Shown piece after piece: positions 53,209 through 61,966 of a DNA stretch of 64,000 nt. The DNA comes from Fibrobacter sp. UWB15 (lineage in GTDB: Bacteria > Fibrobacterota > Fibrobacteria > Fibrobacterales > Fibrobacteraceae). The stretch's first letter is position 1. Each line of letters starts with the position of its first letter. The translations under genes and the position numbers were made by a program. The stretch spans positions 186,001 to 250,000 of the forward strand of contig NZ_FXBA01000003.1 in assembly GCF_900177705.1 (NCBI RefSeq), read 5' to 3'. The notes below the pieces were generated by a model. It made no database searches, was not told the origin of the DNA, and saw nothing but the letters and a program-made list of their open reading frames with translations.

Positions 53209-54477
53209 TTATGGAGTATTCCACTTGAGCCTCCGCACAACGATGTAAAGAGCAACTATATACACGAAATTCTCAAAAGCGTACGCCATCATAGGACCAT
53301 TAAATCCAAACATGCGAATTCCCACGTAAGTACCGACAGCAAGCAGCAGTTCTGACGCTATTTCTACCACCAGGAATTTTTTGGTTTCGGCCCGGGCAAT
53401 CAGCACCAAGGCAAGCGCAAAGCCTCCCGACCGAAAGAAATCGCCCACCAACTGGATCGGCAAATAATCGACAGCTCCCATGTACGCCTGCGAAAAAAGC
53501 ACCTGCACTAATATGCTTCGGCCAAAGTACAGGGCTGAAACCATCGCCAATGAAATTCCCATAATGCGAAGTAACAACGGATGGAACATTGCGAAAAAAT
53601 CTTGACGAGTCATCTGAGGCGAAACTCGCGGCAGAAGAATCACTGTCAAAATGGCGGACATGGCCATAAAGAGAAAATCAGAGACCTTCCACACACTCTG
53701 CCAGATACCTGCAGCATCACCGCCAAAACGCATGCCCACTATCGTTCGAATAAAGGTAAGTACCACAGGCGCTAGCACCATCGGGATAAGGCCCATCAGT
53801 GCATAGGACAACCATGGGCCCCTTGTATCAAGAGCCGTCTTCCAAATATGCTTAACGCTAAAGCCGGCACGACTGGCCACCTGAATAGCAAATATGGCCG
53901 CCACCACCGACTGGGTCGCAATAATAGAAAGAACCGAAAGGCGCCCCGTATAAAGGAAGAAAGCGACCCACAACACTTGCCATATCGAAGCCACCATGTT
54001 AATAGTCGCCCACTTGCGATTTTCACCAAGGCCATTCATGACGGCCGCCGTTATGGTGATGATATTTGTCGCAAGAATTCCGGGCAAAGCAAACAGGATG
54101 GCTGCCTGGGCAAGACGCACAGGGACTCCGGGCAATAACACCTCAAGCGGCGCCATAAAGCAGAATAGGAGAGCCACCACAAAAGTGAACAAGCTCGCAA
54201 AAGTTGTAAGGCGTAGCCCACCACGCCAAATGCCAAGAAGCTTTTCGCGCTTGTCCTTATTCTGGGCTGTCAAGGCAGTCCAACCATTCTGCAAAGCCAA
54301 CGAAGACGTGGCCTGGCCAATATTCATTAAATTCAGGAACTGCCCCACACACGCAAAGGCGGCAGGCGGCAGAAAAACAGCCAACAACTTATTTATGGCA
54401 AAGGCGCGAAGCGCATTGAACAACGTGACCGCACCGGAGCCGGCAAAAAGTTTCGCAAATTTCAAATCTGAGGGCAT
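53209..54477 (-). CDS. Wzx-type polysaccharide flippase (O-antigen translocase)
   Basis: The 422-residue protein has about 12 membrane helices and the MATE-like polysaccharide-transport start LFAGSGAVTLFNALRAFAIN. The length and the G/A-rich helices fit Wzx/WzxE-type translocases that flip lipid-linked sugars across the cytoplasmic membrane. It lies 6 bp after the sugar aminotransferase gene and overlaps or abuts the transferase gene, so the three are cotranscribed. Confidence 0.88.
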   Translation of the reverse strand: MPSDLKFAKLFAGSGAVTLFNALRAFAINKLLAVFLPPAAFACVGQFLNLMNIGQATSSLALQNGWTALTAQNKDKREKLLGIWRGGLRLTTFASLFTFVVALLFCFMAPLEVLLPGVPVRLAQAAILFALPGILATNIITITAAVMNGLGENRKWATINMVASIWQVLWVAFFLYTGRLSVLSIIATQSVVAAIFAIQVASRAGFSVKHIWKTALDTRGPWLSYALMGLIPMVLAPVVLTFIRTIVGMRFGGDAAGIWQSVWKVSDFLFMAMSAILTVILLPRVSPQMTRQDFFAMFHPLLLRIMGISLAMVSALYFGRSILVQVLFSQAYMGAVDYLPIQLVGDFFRSGGFALALVLIARAETKKFLVVEIASELLLAVGTYVGIRMFGFNGPMMAYAFENFVYIVALYIVVRRLKWNTP

Positions 54478-54483
54478 CGTAAA

Positions 54484-55605
54484 TCAAGCAAAAGCGTTAA
54501 TGGATTCGACAACATACGCGACCTGCTCATCGGTCATACCAGGGCCCATCGGGATGCTGAGTTCCGTACGGGCCAGTTCTTCGGCAATCGGAAGCGGGCC
54601 GTAGCGAAGTTCACCGCGAGAAAGAGCCCCGTCAAAGGCTTCTTGCAGGTGTGGCGGAATCGGGTAATGAATCAAGGTTTCTATTCCGCGTTCCTTAAGG
54701 AACTTATGCAAATCGTCGCGACGCTCGCAGAATACCGGGAACACATGCCACACATGGGATTTCGGATTCGCGGGAACAGGCGTTACACGCACCAGCGGGT
54801 TCTTGATTTCGGAGCAATACCGAGCCGCAATTTCTTGACGGCGTCTGTTCCAAGAATCCAAATGCGGAAGTTTTGCAAGCAGTACAGCCGCCTGGACTTC
54901 GTCAAGACGTGAATTTACACCCACATATTTATTCACATATTTTTCGTAAGAGCCGTAATTGCCAAGAGACCTTACCACTTGAGCAAGTTCCTGATTGTCG
55001 GTCACCACCGCTCCCCCGTCGCCCATGGCGCCAAGATTTTTAGTGGGGTAAAAACTGTAGGCCGCTGCATTAGACGAGAGTTTATTCTCATCTAAAACAG
55101 CGCCGTGTGCTTGAGCAGCATCTTCGAACACCAGCAGGTTATGCGCCTTTGCAAATTCACAAATCGCGGGCATATCCGCCAGGCGACCGTACAAGTGCAC
55201 CACCAAAACGGCACGGGTCCTTGCAGAGCAAGCATCAGTTAACCGAGACGCATCCAACACGCAGGTTTCAGGATTCGGTTCCACAAGCACCGGAACAAGG
55301 CCAGCGGCTCGCACCGCCAAAACCGTAGCCACAAAAGTGTTGGCAGGAACAATCACCTCATCGCCTTCTGCCATTCGTCCAAGGAGAATAGATGCTTTCA
55401 ACATTAAGGTCAGCGCATCTAAGCCGTTTCCTACTCCGACGCAAGCTTTTTTGCCACAATAGGCCGCAAAGGATTCTTCGAACGCAGCGCAACGCGAACC
55501 GCGAATAAACCACTTTGAATCAAGAACATCAGAAAAAGATTCGCGCAGGGCATCACCTAAAGCGCGATTCACATAATCCAGCGAATAAAACGGGACATTC
55601 ATCAT
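54484..55605 (-). CDS. dTDP-3-amino-3,6-dideoxyhexose transaminase (FdtB/QdtB-like)
   Basis: The 373-residue DegT-family enzyme shows VPFYSLDYVN at the start, VGNGLDALTLMLKA, VFEDAAQAHGAV and the PLP lysine in SFYPTKNLGAMGDGG, then GVNSRLDEVQAAVL. The sequence resembles FdtB/QdtB, which aminate C3 of dTDP-3-keto-6-deoxyhexoses. The FdtA-like isomerase at 56662 supplies such a keto-sugar, which supports this reading. A second family member at 12072 is less similar in these blocks. Confidence 0.82.
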   Translation of the reverse strand: MMNVPFYSLDYVNRALGDALRESFSDVLDSKWFIRGSRCAAFEESFAAYCGKKACVGVGNGLDALTLMLKASILLGRMAEGDEVIVPANTFVATVLAVRAAGLVPVLVEPNPETCVLDASRLTDACSARTRAVLVVHLYGRLADMPAICEFAKAHNLLVFEDAAQAHGAVLDENKLSSNAAAYSFYPTKNLGAMGDGGAVVTDNQELAQVVRSLGNYGSYEKYVNKYVGVNSRLDEVQAAVLLAKLPHLDSWNRRRQEIAARYCSEIKNPLVRVTPVPANPKSHVWHVFPVFCERRDDLHKFLKERGIETLIHYPIPPHLQEAFDGALSRGELRYGPLPIAEELARTELSIPMGPGMTDEQVAYVVESINAFA

Positions 55606-55626
55606 TATTCATGAAAATAGCAAATT

Positions 55627-55657
55627 AGTAGGAAGTAGAATGTAGAAAGTAGACAGT
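55627..55657. repeat. Degenerate heptad repeat between divergent glycan genes
   Basis: AGTAGGAAGTAGAATGTAGA continues into AAGTAGACAGTG, a decayed form of the GTAGGAA heptads at 42534 and 48676. Confidence 0.55.
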
Positions 55658-55691
55658 GATTAGTGGTTAGGAATTTACTATTTTAGGAAAT

Positions 55692-56654
55692 ATGTACGAA
55701 ATTTTGCCCTACAGCCCCGAACTAGACAAGCGACTGGATCACTTTGTGGAATGCGAATCTGTCAACGGGACGTTCTTGCAAACCAGACGGTTCTTGAACT
55801 ACCACCCCGCAGGGCGCTTTACCGACGCCAGTTTCGCGCTTGAAAAAAGCGGGATTCTTGCGGCCTATTTCCCGGGCGTGGTAAAGGAACAAACCTTTAT
55901 TTCCCATGCGGGGACCACTTTTGGCGGCCCTATTGTCGCAAAGCAGTTCTACAGCGGTTCAAGGCTCCTTGAAATTTTGAAGGAAGCAGACCAGTACCTT
56001 ACCGGCCGATTCAAAAACATTCGATTCAAGATTACTCCTGCCATTTTCGCCGAAGAAAGTCCAGACCTTCTGGAATATATGCTGGAACACTTGGGATACA
56101 CGCGCCACACGGAACTGAGTTCGTATTGTACGTTGCAATCCGACGTAGACCCGCTCGAAAACTGCGACAAGGATTGTCGCCGCATTTTCAAGAAATCCGA
56201 AATTGAAGGCATCCGATTCGGAAACTTGGAAAAAGCGGAAGACTTTGAGACCTTCTACCGTTTCCTGGAAATTTCGAAATCCAAGCACCACGTGCATCCG
56301 GTCCATTCCTTGCAGGAGCTCTACGACCTGAAGGACAACCGTATTCCCGAACACATCCGCTTCCGCGGCATGTGGGACGGAGACACCCTGGTTGCAGTCA
56401 TGATGCTCTTCTTGTTCGAAAAGACAAAAACCATTCACGCCCAGTACATCGCGCCCAATCCGGATTACACAAAGTTCCAGACCGGTTGCGCCCTATATGT
56501 ACGCGTGATGCGAGAAGCCGCCCTCGACGGCTACCAGAAAATTTCTTGGGGCATTTCTACCGAAAACGGCGGAGAAGTCTTGAACGAAAGCCTACTCCGA
56601 TTCAAGGAATCTTTTGGCGCCAAGGCTTGCGTGAACGTTACTTACGAAAAATGA
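55692..56654 (+). CDS. FemAB/GNAT-like acyltransferase of the glycan cluster
   Basis: The 320-residue protein has the two-lobed GNAT pattern of FemAB/BioF2-type acyltransferases: an N-terminal lobe (ILAAYFPGVVKEQTFISHAG) and a C-terminal lobe (FRGMWDGDTLVAVMMLFLFE, then TGCALYVRVMREAALDGYQK). Its place between an FdtB-like transaminase and an FdtA-like isomerase suggests that it acylates the amino sugar, replacing the usual FdtC/QdtC hexapeptide enzyme; this is inference. It is on the opposite strand from both. Confidence 0.68.
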   Translation: MYEILPYSPELDKRLDHFVECESVNGTFLQTRRFLNYHPAGRFTDASFALEKSGILAAYFPGVVKEQTFISHAGTTFGGPIVAKQFYSGSRLLEILKEADQYLTGRFKNIRFKITPAIFAEESPDLLEYMLEHLGYTRHTELSSYCTLQSDVDPLENCDKDCRRIFKKSEIEGIRFGNLEKAEDFETFYRFLEISKSKHHVHPVHSLQELYDLKDNRIPEHIRFRGMWDGDTLVAVMMLFLFEKTKTIHAQYIAPNPDYTKFQTGCALYVRVMREAALDGYQKISWGISTENGGEVLNESLLRFKESFGAKACVNVTYEK

Positions 56655-56661
56655 CGCGATG

Positions 56662-57087
56662 TCATTTTTCTGCAGACTCTTTTACAAAAGCATCGTAATC
56701 GTAGATGTAGTCCGATTCATCGTAATGTTCGGACGCCAAGACCATGCACACCGCACCCGACGAGAAGTTCTCGATTTCGCGCCAATGCATAGTGGGAATA
56801 TAGAGTCCGTGATAGGAACGGTTCAAGGAATACTTGGTTCGCTTTTTACCATCATCTAAGATGACGTCGAAACTGCCGCTTGCAGCAATAATCAGCTGGC
56901 GGAGATTCCTATGGGCATGTCCGCCACGGGTGGTGCCACCGGGAACGTCGTACAGGTAATACACTCGCTTGATATCGAAAGGCACCAGTTCGCCCCCTTC
57001 CACGACGCTCAGGTTACCACGTTGGTCATGGGCAATAGGGATATCGATTAATTGCGGTTCTTTCAGCTGATTTTCGTTCCATTCCAT
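56662..57087 (-). CDS. dTDP-4-keto-6-deoxyglucose 3,4-ketoisomerase (FdtA/QdtA-like)
   Basis: The ATG at 57087 gives 141 residues, the usual size, though AGGGG lies very close to it. The cupin fold has DQRGNLSVVEG, the metal/catalytic His pair in GGTTRGGHAHRNLRQLIIAA, and HGLYIPTMHWREIENF. FdtA/QdtA-type enzymes convert dTDP-4-keto-6-deoxyglucose to the 3-keto isomer. The product sugar (Fucp3N or Quip3N type) cannot be decided by eye. Confidence 0.85.
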   Translation of the reverse strand: MEWNENQLKEPQLIDIPIAHDQRGNLSVVEGGELVPFDIKRVYYLYDVPGGTTRGGHAHRNLRQLIIAASGSFDVILDDGKKRTKYSLNRSYHGLYIPTMHWREIENFSSGAVCMVLASEHYDESDYIYDYDAFVKESAEK

Positions 57088-57150
57088 GCCCCTAATATAA
57101 TAAAGTGACGACCTACGGGGGTGGTTCAGGGTGTTTTTGGGGAGATTCCG

Positions 57151-57179
57151 TTGAAAAACGGCCAAATTATTTCTATATA
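57151..57179 (+). promoter_or_regulatory. Sigma70-type promoter of rpsD
   Basis: TTGAAA (57151-57156) and TATATA (57174-57179) are separated by 17 bases. Transcription should start near 57186, giving a leader of about 75 bases that holds the pseudoknot. Confidence 0.72.
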
Positions 57180-57194
57180 TGTCACACCAATGAG

Positions 57195-57242
57195 TGCATG
57201 TCGCGCCAAGCTCTGCCAACATGCATGTTAACCAAAGAGCTT
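57195..57242 (+). promoter_or_regulatory. H-type pseudoknot in the rpsD leader, candidate S4 binding site
   Basis: Stem 1 pairs TGCATGT (57195-57201) with ACATGCA (57219-57225). Stem 2 pairs AAGCTCT (57208-57214), inside the first loop, with AGAGCTT (57236-57242). Both are perfect 7-bp stems; the loops are 6, 4 and 10 bases. It ends 8 bases before the ribosome-binding GAGG. S4 represses its own synthesis through leader pseudoknots in other bacteria, so this is a likely autoregulatory element. Confidence 0.68.
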
Positions 57243-57259
57243 CCTTTAACGAGGTAAAA

Positions 57260-57865
57260 ATGTCCTCTTTCCGTGGACCAAAAGGTAAGGTAGCCCGTTC
57301 TCTCGGACTCGCCGTCTCTCAGAAGACTCAGAAGGCTCTCGATCGCCGTAACTTTGCACCCGGCCAGCATGGTCAGACCCGCAAGAAGTCTTCTTCCGTG
57401 TACAAGCAGCAGCTCGTTGAAAAGCAGCGTCTGCGTTTCACCTACAACATTTCCGAAGCTCAGTTGGCCAAGGCTTATGACGAAGCCAACCGTCGCGCCG
57501 GTTCTGCTGGTGACAACCTGATGATCTTGCTCGAAACCCGTCTGGACGCCCTCGTCTACCGCATGGGCTTTGCTCGCACGATTTTCGCAGCTCGCCAGTA
57601 TGTCGCTCACGGTCACTTCACCGTGAACGGTGTCCGCAGCTACTCTCCGTCCCGCCAGATCAAGGCCGGTGACGTGATTGCAGTTCGCGAAGGCTCTAAG
57701 GAACACGTTCAGATCAAGGAAGCCATTGCTAACGCTCCGGCAACCCCTGAATACGTGACTGTCGACGCCGGCAAGATGGAAGGCTCTCTCGTGAAGCTCC
57801 CGCTCCGCGACCAGATCCCCGTCAAGCTCGAAGAACAGCTCGTCGTGGAATACTACTCCAGGTAG
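57260..57865 (+). CDS. rpsD: 30S ribosomal protein S4
   Basis: The start at 57260 (MSSFRGPKGKVARSLG) has GAGGTAAAA before it and gives 201 residues; the frame is open earlier through the leader. The sequence matches S4: RRNFAPGQHGQTRKKSS, KQQLVEKQRLRFTYNISEAQ and the S4 RNA-binding domain LETRLDALVYRMGFARTIFA, then HGHFTVNG. S4 nucleates 30S assembly. The gene stands alone with its own promoter and terminator rather than in the alpha operon. It lacks the N-terminal zinc cysteines found in some S4 forms. Confidence 0.96.
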   Translation: MSSFRGPKGKVARSLGLAVSQKTQKALDRRNFAPGQHGQTRKKSSSVYKQQLVEKQRLRFTYNISEAQLAKAYDEANRRAGSAGDNLMILLETRLDALVYRMGFARTIFAARQYVAHGHFTVNGVRSYSPSRQIKAGDVIAVREGSKEHVQIKEAIANAPATPEYVTVDAGKMEGSLVKLPLRDQIPVKLEEQLVVEYYSR

Positions 57866-57889
57866 TAACCACTCAAACCAAGAGTTTGG

Positions 57890-57921
57890 GACGCTCGGCA
57901 TTCGTCGAGCGTCTTTTTTTT
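57890..57921 (+). terminator. Rho-independent terminator of rpsD
   Basis: GACGCTCG (57890-57897) pairs with CGAGCGTC (57906-57913) across an 8-base loop and is followed by eight T. Confidence 0.9.
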
Positions 57922-57949
57922 ATATTCTTTACGAGGAAGTGAGAAAATA

Positions 57950-59638
57950 ATGTCGTCGTACAAGTCTAGACAAAATATAATGGTGATCGAAGACAATCCA
58001 GATTGCCAGGAAACTTTTCAAAATGTCCTGGAAGAGTCTTACAACATCACTGTTGTCGGCAACACGCAAGAAGCTTTGCTTTTATTGATGGACGCCCCCA
58101 CAACCTATTCCCTTATTTTACTGGAACAAGACCTACCCGACGACACCTGTATCGAATTTTTAAAGCAACGAAACGCCCAAAGCTTTTTGCAGAACATTCC
58201 CGTCATCGTCATTACAGGAGAAAACGATGAAAGCGGATGTTACAAACTGGGTGCAGACGAATTCATACGCAAGCCTCTGAGTTCCCCCGACATTATTCTG
58301 GCCCGCTGCGAACGCACCATAGCTTTATACGAAAGCAAGAACCTGGTGCAACAGACCGAAAGGGACAAGCTCTCGGGACTTTATACCATTGACTATTTCT
58401 TTGAATACCTGAAGCAGATACTCCCGCTGGACATGGGTTCTGACCGCGATGCCGTTGTCATTGACATCGAACATTTCCGTTTGATTAACGAAATTTACGG
58501 ACGCGGTACCGGCGACCTGGTTCTGGCAGAAATCGGGGTCTACCTGCAACAAGTGCTTACAACCTTGAATGCGATTGCCTGCCGCGCCAGCGCAGACGTT
58601 TTCTACGTATACTGCATTCACCAAGATGACTACCAAGAGCTTCAGACAGCGCTTCAGACTATTCTTACCCATTATATCAAAGTAAGCAATATCCGAGTCC
58701 GTGTGGGCGTATGGCATTACGTAGAACGGGGAATGATTGACCCCGAAACATGGTTTGACCGTGCCAAGAGCGCTTGCGACCGCATTAGCGGAAACTTTAC
58801 GATTTCTGTATCCACATACAACAGTGGACTACACAGTAAGCATCTTCGCGAAGAACGCTTGATTAGGGACGTTTACGAAGCGATCGAACGCAAGGACTTG
58901 AGGGTGTACTACCAGCCCAAGTATGCTATTCAAGGCGACAAGCCGCACCTGCGCAGTGCCGAGGCGCTTATCCGCTGGATTCACCCGACTCTCGGCTTTA
59001 TCAATCCGGGAGACTTCATTCCTTTGTTCGAATCGAACGGCCTGATTCAGATGGTTGACTACTACGTGTGGAAAGAAGCCGCCGCCCAAATCCGCCGCTG
59101 GAAGGACGAATATGACTTTACCGTTCCCGTGTCGGTAAACGTTTCGCGTATTGACATTTACGATCCGGATCTTGAGAACAAATTCTGCAACATTTTGAAA
59201 GAGAACAATCTCTCGCCCAGCGAGTACATGATCGAAATTACCGAAAGTGCCTACGCCGAAAACGCACAGGGCTTAATCGAAGTGCTCGACAGCATGCGCA
59301 AGAAAGGGTTTAAAATCGAAATGGACGACTTTGGTACCGGTTATTCTTCGCTCGGCATGCTGACCGAAATTCCGATCGACATTCTAAAAATCGACATGTC
59401 TTTTGTCCGCAGCATGGAAAAACACGAAAAGAACAAGAGGATGGTGGAACTGATTATCGATATCGCCAAATTCTTGAAGGTTCCTTGCGTTGCCGAAGGT
59501 GTCGAAACTGAATCTCAGCTGCGCGCACTCAGAAGAATGGGTTGCGACGTAATTCAGGGCTATTTCTTTTCGAAGCCGGTGGCGCCTGAAGATTTCGCCA
59601 AGTTTATTGAAAAAGAAAAAAGCCTGTGGACTAAATAA
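57950..59638 (+). CDS. REC-GGDEF(degenerate)-EAL protein, likely c-di-GMP phosphodiesterase
   Basis: The 562-residue protein has a receiver domain (about 9-125), a GGDEF-type domain (about 140-285) and an EAL domain (about 305-555). In the receiver the phospho-acceptor Asp is Glu59 (LILLEQDLPDD), while the acidic pair IEDN and the Lys in FIRKPLS remain. The GGDEF signature is ASADVF, so cyclase activity is unlikely. The EAL domain keeps EALIRW, NVS, ITESAYAE, DDFGTGYSS, LKIDMSFV, AEGVE and QGYFFSKP, so hydrolysis of c-di-GMP is plausible. It probably acts in the cytoplasm with constitutive or protein-level control. Confidence 0.88.
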   Translation: MSSYKSRQNIMVIEDNPDCQETFQNVLEESYNITVVGNTQEALLLLMDAPTTYSLILLEQDLPDDTCIEFLKQRNAQSFLQNIPVIVITGENDESGCYKLGADEFIRKPLSSPDIILARCERTIALYESKNLVQQTERDKLSGLYTIDYFFEYLKQILPLDMGSDRDAVVIDIEHFRLINEIYGRGTGDLVLAEIGVYLQQVLTTLNAIACRASADVFYVYCIHQDDYQELQTALQTILTHYIKVSNIRVRVGVWHYVERGMIDPETWFDRAKSACDRISGNFTISVSTYNSGLHSKHLREERLIRDVYEAIERKDLRVYYQPKYAIQGDKPHLRSAEALIRWIHPTLGFINPGDFIPLFESNGLIQMVDYYVWKEAAAQIRRWKDEYDFTVPVSVNVSRIDIYDPDLENKFCNILKENNLSPSEYMIEITESAYAENAQGLIEVLDSMRKKGFKIEMDDFGTGYSSLGMLTEIPIDILKIDMSFVRSMEKHEKNKRMVELIIDIAKFLKVPCVAEGVETESQLRALRRMGCDVIQGYFFSKPVAPEDFAKFIEKEKSLWTK

Positions 59639-59658
59639 GACCGAAGATTTTGTATCTT

Positions 59659-59859
59659 ATGGATATGAAATCAATTGCTCTTAAAGTATTCGATTATCTC
59701 AAAAGTTATTTAAAATCCCTGAACTGGATTGTCCTTTTGGGGATTGCCGCATTCTGCATTGCGCTTGCCGTAATCAACAACATTCGCGTTGAAGATTCCA
59801 AGTCGGTCGACTGGATCGGCAGCCAGGAAATACTTGCCAAGCCGGACGAGGTGCTGTAA
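59659..59859 (+). CDS. Small single-span membrane protein paired with MauE/DoxX-like protein
   Basis: The first ATG after the frame opens is at 59659 and gives 66 residues. One membrane helix (WIVLLGIAAFCIALAVINN) is followed by a short outer tail (VEDSKSVDWIGSQEILAKPD), which recalls the start of rhodanese-like domains but is too short to be one. The stop overlaps the next ATG as TAATG, so the two proteins are likely partners. Confidence 0.6.
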   Translation: MDMKSIALKVFDYLKSYLKSLNWIVLLGIAAFCIALAVINNIRVEDSKSVDWIGSQEILAKPDEVL

Positions 59860-60545
59860 TGAAGAAGACGATTATCTCTGCAGTACTGCTCGTTGTAGCC
59901 TCGATTCTGGTAGCTATCGGTGTTGCCGAAATTTCGTTCCCGGAATCGTTCTTGACTTTTACCGACCAGGATTGGCTGATTGACATTTGGCCGAAGGCAT
60001 ACCGCTACAATATTCATGTGGGCCTTGCCGCCATCATTATCGCCACGGGCATTTGCGTTCCGGCTTACCGCCTGCAAAAGGACTTTGCCATCCGTGCGCT
60101 CGAAACCTTGTTCCGTGTGGGCATTGGCGGCATGTTCATTTTCGCAAGCATCTACAAGATTCAGGACCCGCACCAGTTCGCAGTCCTTGTGGCGCAGTAC
60201 CAGTTCTTCCCCGCTTTGCACTTGGAAAGCGTGAACAACTTCTTTGCGCTGGTTTACCCGCAGTTTGAATTCTGGTTTGGACTTGCCATGATTGTAACGC
60301 CGTTCGTACGTGAATCGGCCTTCGCCATTTTCTGGATGTTCGTAAGCTTTATCATTGCTCTCGCTTGGGCCTTGGGCAATGACCTCGGAATCACTTGCGG
60401 TTGCTTTGAGCTTGAAGACGGCGACGCCCACGACAAGGCCGAAGCCTGGACAAGCCTGATTCGCGACTTGATTCTGATTTGGCCGACGCTTTGGCTTGCA
60501 ACCAGAAAGAACCACAGCCTGATTAAGGTGTGGCGCCGGAAATAG
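59859..60545 (+). CDS. MauE/DoxX-like integral membrane protein
   Basis: The 228-residue protein has about five membrane helices. The conserved segment ALETLFRVGIGGMFIFASIY and IQDPHQFAVLVAQYQFFP fit the DoxX/MauE family. A Cys pair in GITCGCFEL near residue 180 matches the MauE-type disulfide motif. Family members are linked to quinol or thiol redox chemistry in the membrane. It converges with the GT4 gene, overlapping it by 23 bases. Confidence 0.75.
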   Translation: MKKTIISAVLLVVASILVAIGVAEISFPESFLTFTDQDWLIDIWPKAYRYNIHVGLAAIIIATGICVPAYRLQKDFAIRALETLFRVGIGGMFIFASIYKIQDPHQFAVLVAQYQFFPALHLESVNNFFALVYPQFEFWFGLAMIVTPFVRESAFAIFWMFVSFIIALAWALGNDLGITCGCFELEDGDAHDKAEAWTSLIRDLILIWPTLWLATRKNHSLIKVWRRK

Positions 60546-61665
60546 AATTAAAAAAATCTGCAACTCGTTTGCTGAAAGACTCCATGGAACAATGTTCCAG
60601 GAGTTTTTTTGCATTAGATTCATCGATTACATTTTCGCCGGCGAGCACGCGATCGATCACGCGGGCGTATGCCTCGGCATCCGTCGGCGGATTGATCAGC
60701 GGGCAAACTCCGTCAAGGTTTTCCTTGACAGCCGAGGTGGCGGCGCAGAGCGCAGGCGTTCCGCAAGCAATCGCTTCGATAGGCGGAAGGCCGAAGCCTT
60801 CTAAAAGCGACGGATACACCATGAGGTCAGCATGGCGGTAAAAGTCGCGCAGTTCATGCGCTTTAAACTCGCTAAAATGATAGACGTTATAAAGTTTCTT
60901 TTCGTTCACGATAGCGCGCAGGCGATCCGAGAACTTGCCCACGCGAACAAAGGCCACATGCGGCCTGAGGCTTGCCATTTCAAAGAAAGTCTCGATATTC
61001 TTGCGGGGTTCGTCGAGGCTTACGTTCAGGCACATGCCATCAAAATTCTTGATGCCGTACTTGCGCAGAAAAACTTTCTTTTCTTCAAACGTCGGTTTCG
61101 TTTCGGGCTTGTTAAACAAGGCGCTATCGATGGGGCAACCGATGACGGCTCCCGGCTTTGACGACATTTCTATGCCAAAATGGTCCGCCGCTTGGCCGCG
61201 AGTCCAGTTGGAATTGTACACGAAAAAGTCCGCCTTAACAGTCGGGCGAATGTAGAACAAGTTCAACAACTTGAACTTCGTGCTGTTCGGGTACAAAGTT
61301 TCGGCAAAGGTATCATGCACGAACATGACCGTCTTTGCGCGGCCCTTCACCACCGGCACCAAGAAACCGAGTTCCGGCCGAATAAAAAAGACGATTTCGG
61401 GCTGGATTTTCTTGACCAGTTTTTTAAGCGGAGAACGGAAACTCAAATATCCCGTATAGAGCGATTTCGCCCACACTTCGTGAGATTCATAGTTAGAATC
61501 TTGCGAAGTCGTCGCATTCTTATCGGCTTCACCAAAGAACTTGGGAGTCTTGAGCCAAAGCACATGGGCATCGAATTTTCCCGACACCGCCTTGACCAGA
61601 TTCAGCGTCAATCGCCCGAAACTGGTACACTCGTTTTTATCGCAAACAAAAAGGATCTTTTGCAT
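60523..61665 (-). CDS. GT4-family glycosyltransferase
   Basis: The 380-residue GT-B enzyme has the N-terminal start KILFVCDKNECTSFGRLTLN, an acceptor-side VMFVHDTFAETLYP, NSNWTRGQAADHFGI, and the donor-site block YPSLLEGFGLPPIEAIACGT with the conserved EX7E pattern. It is retaining and probably adds a hexose to a glycan or lipid. It is separate from the 50-57 kb cluster but could serve it. Confidence 0.88.
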   Translation of the reverse strand: MQKILFVCDKNECTSFGRLTLNLVKAVSGKFDAHVLWLKTPKFFGEADKNATTSQDSNYESHEVWAKSLYTGYLSFRSPLKKLVKKIQPEIVFFIRPELGFLVPVVKGRAKTVMFVHDTFAETLYPNSTKFKLLNLFYIRPTVKADFFVYNSNWTRGQAADHFGIEMSSKPGAVIGCPIDSALFNKPETKPTFEEKKVFLRKYGIKNFDGMCLNVSLDEPRKNIETFFEMASLRPHVAFVRVGKFSDRLRAIVNEKKLYNVYHFSEFKAHELRDFYRHADLMVYPSLLEGFGLPPIEAIACGTPALCAATSAVKENLDGVCPLINPPTDAEAYARVIDRVLAGENVIDESNAKKLLEHCSMESFSKRVADFFNSISGATP

Positions 61666-61747
61666 CAGTTTAAACCGTTCCGTCTGCGATTTTCCTTTCG
61701 CCGATGGGGAATATCTTTAGCACCATGTCGTTAATATAACAAATGAG

Positions 61748-61834
61748 TCACTTTATTTCAAATTCGCCGATTTCATCATCATCTCCGCATGCAGCTAAAA
61801 GAATAGATGCTGCAAGTAAAATTTTTATTTTCAT
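61748..61834 (-). CDS. Very short lipoprotein (28 residues)
   Basis: An ORF too short for usual cut-offs starts at 61834 behind AAAGGA at 6-base spacing. It reads MKIKILLAASILLAACGDDD and then an acidic tail to a TGA. The lipobox LAAC would leave a 13-residue lipidated peptide after processing. It may be a genuine mini-lipoprotein (entericidin-like in size) or the front end of a decayed lipoprotein such as a FISUMP gene. The flanks (61666-61747 and 61835-61966) show no other gene. Confidence 0.5.
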   Translation of the reverse strand: MKIKILLAASILLAACGDDDEIGEFEIK

Positions 61835-61966
61835 GATTGTTCCTTTGTTATACAAATTCATTTTACCTGATAATTAAAAAAAATAATTGATTTTAGAACG
61901 AAATGAAAAGAAGAAACATAAAAAATATTTCGACATGATTCTAATACCCGTATGCATTTGGGGAAA

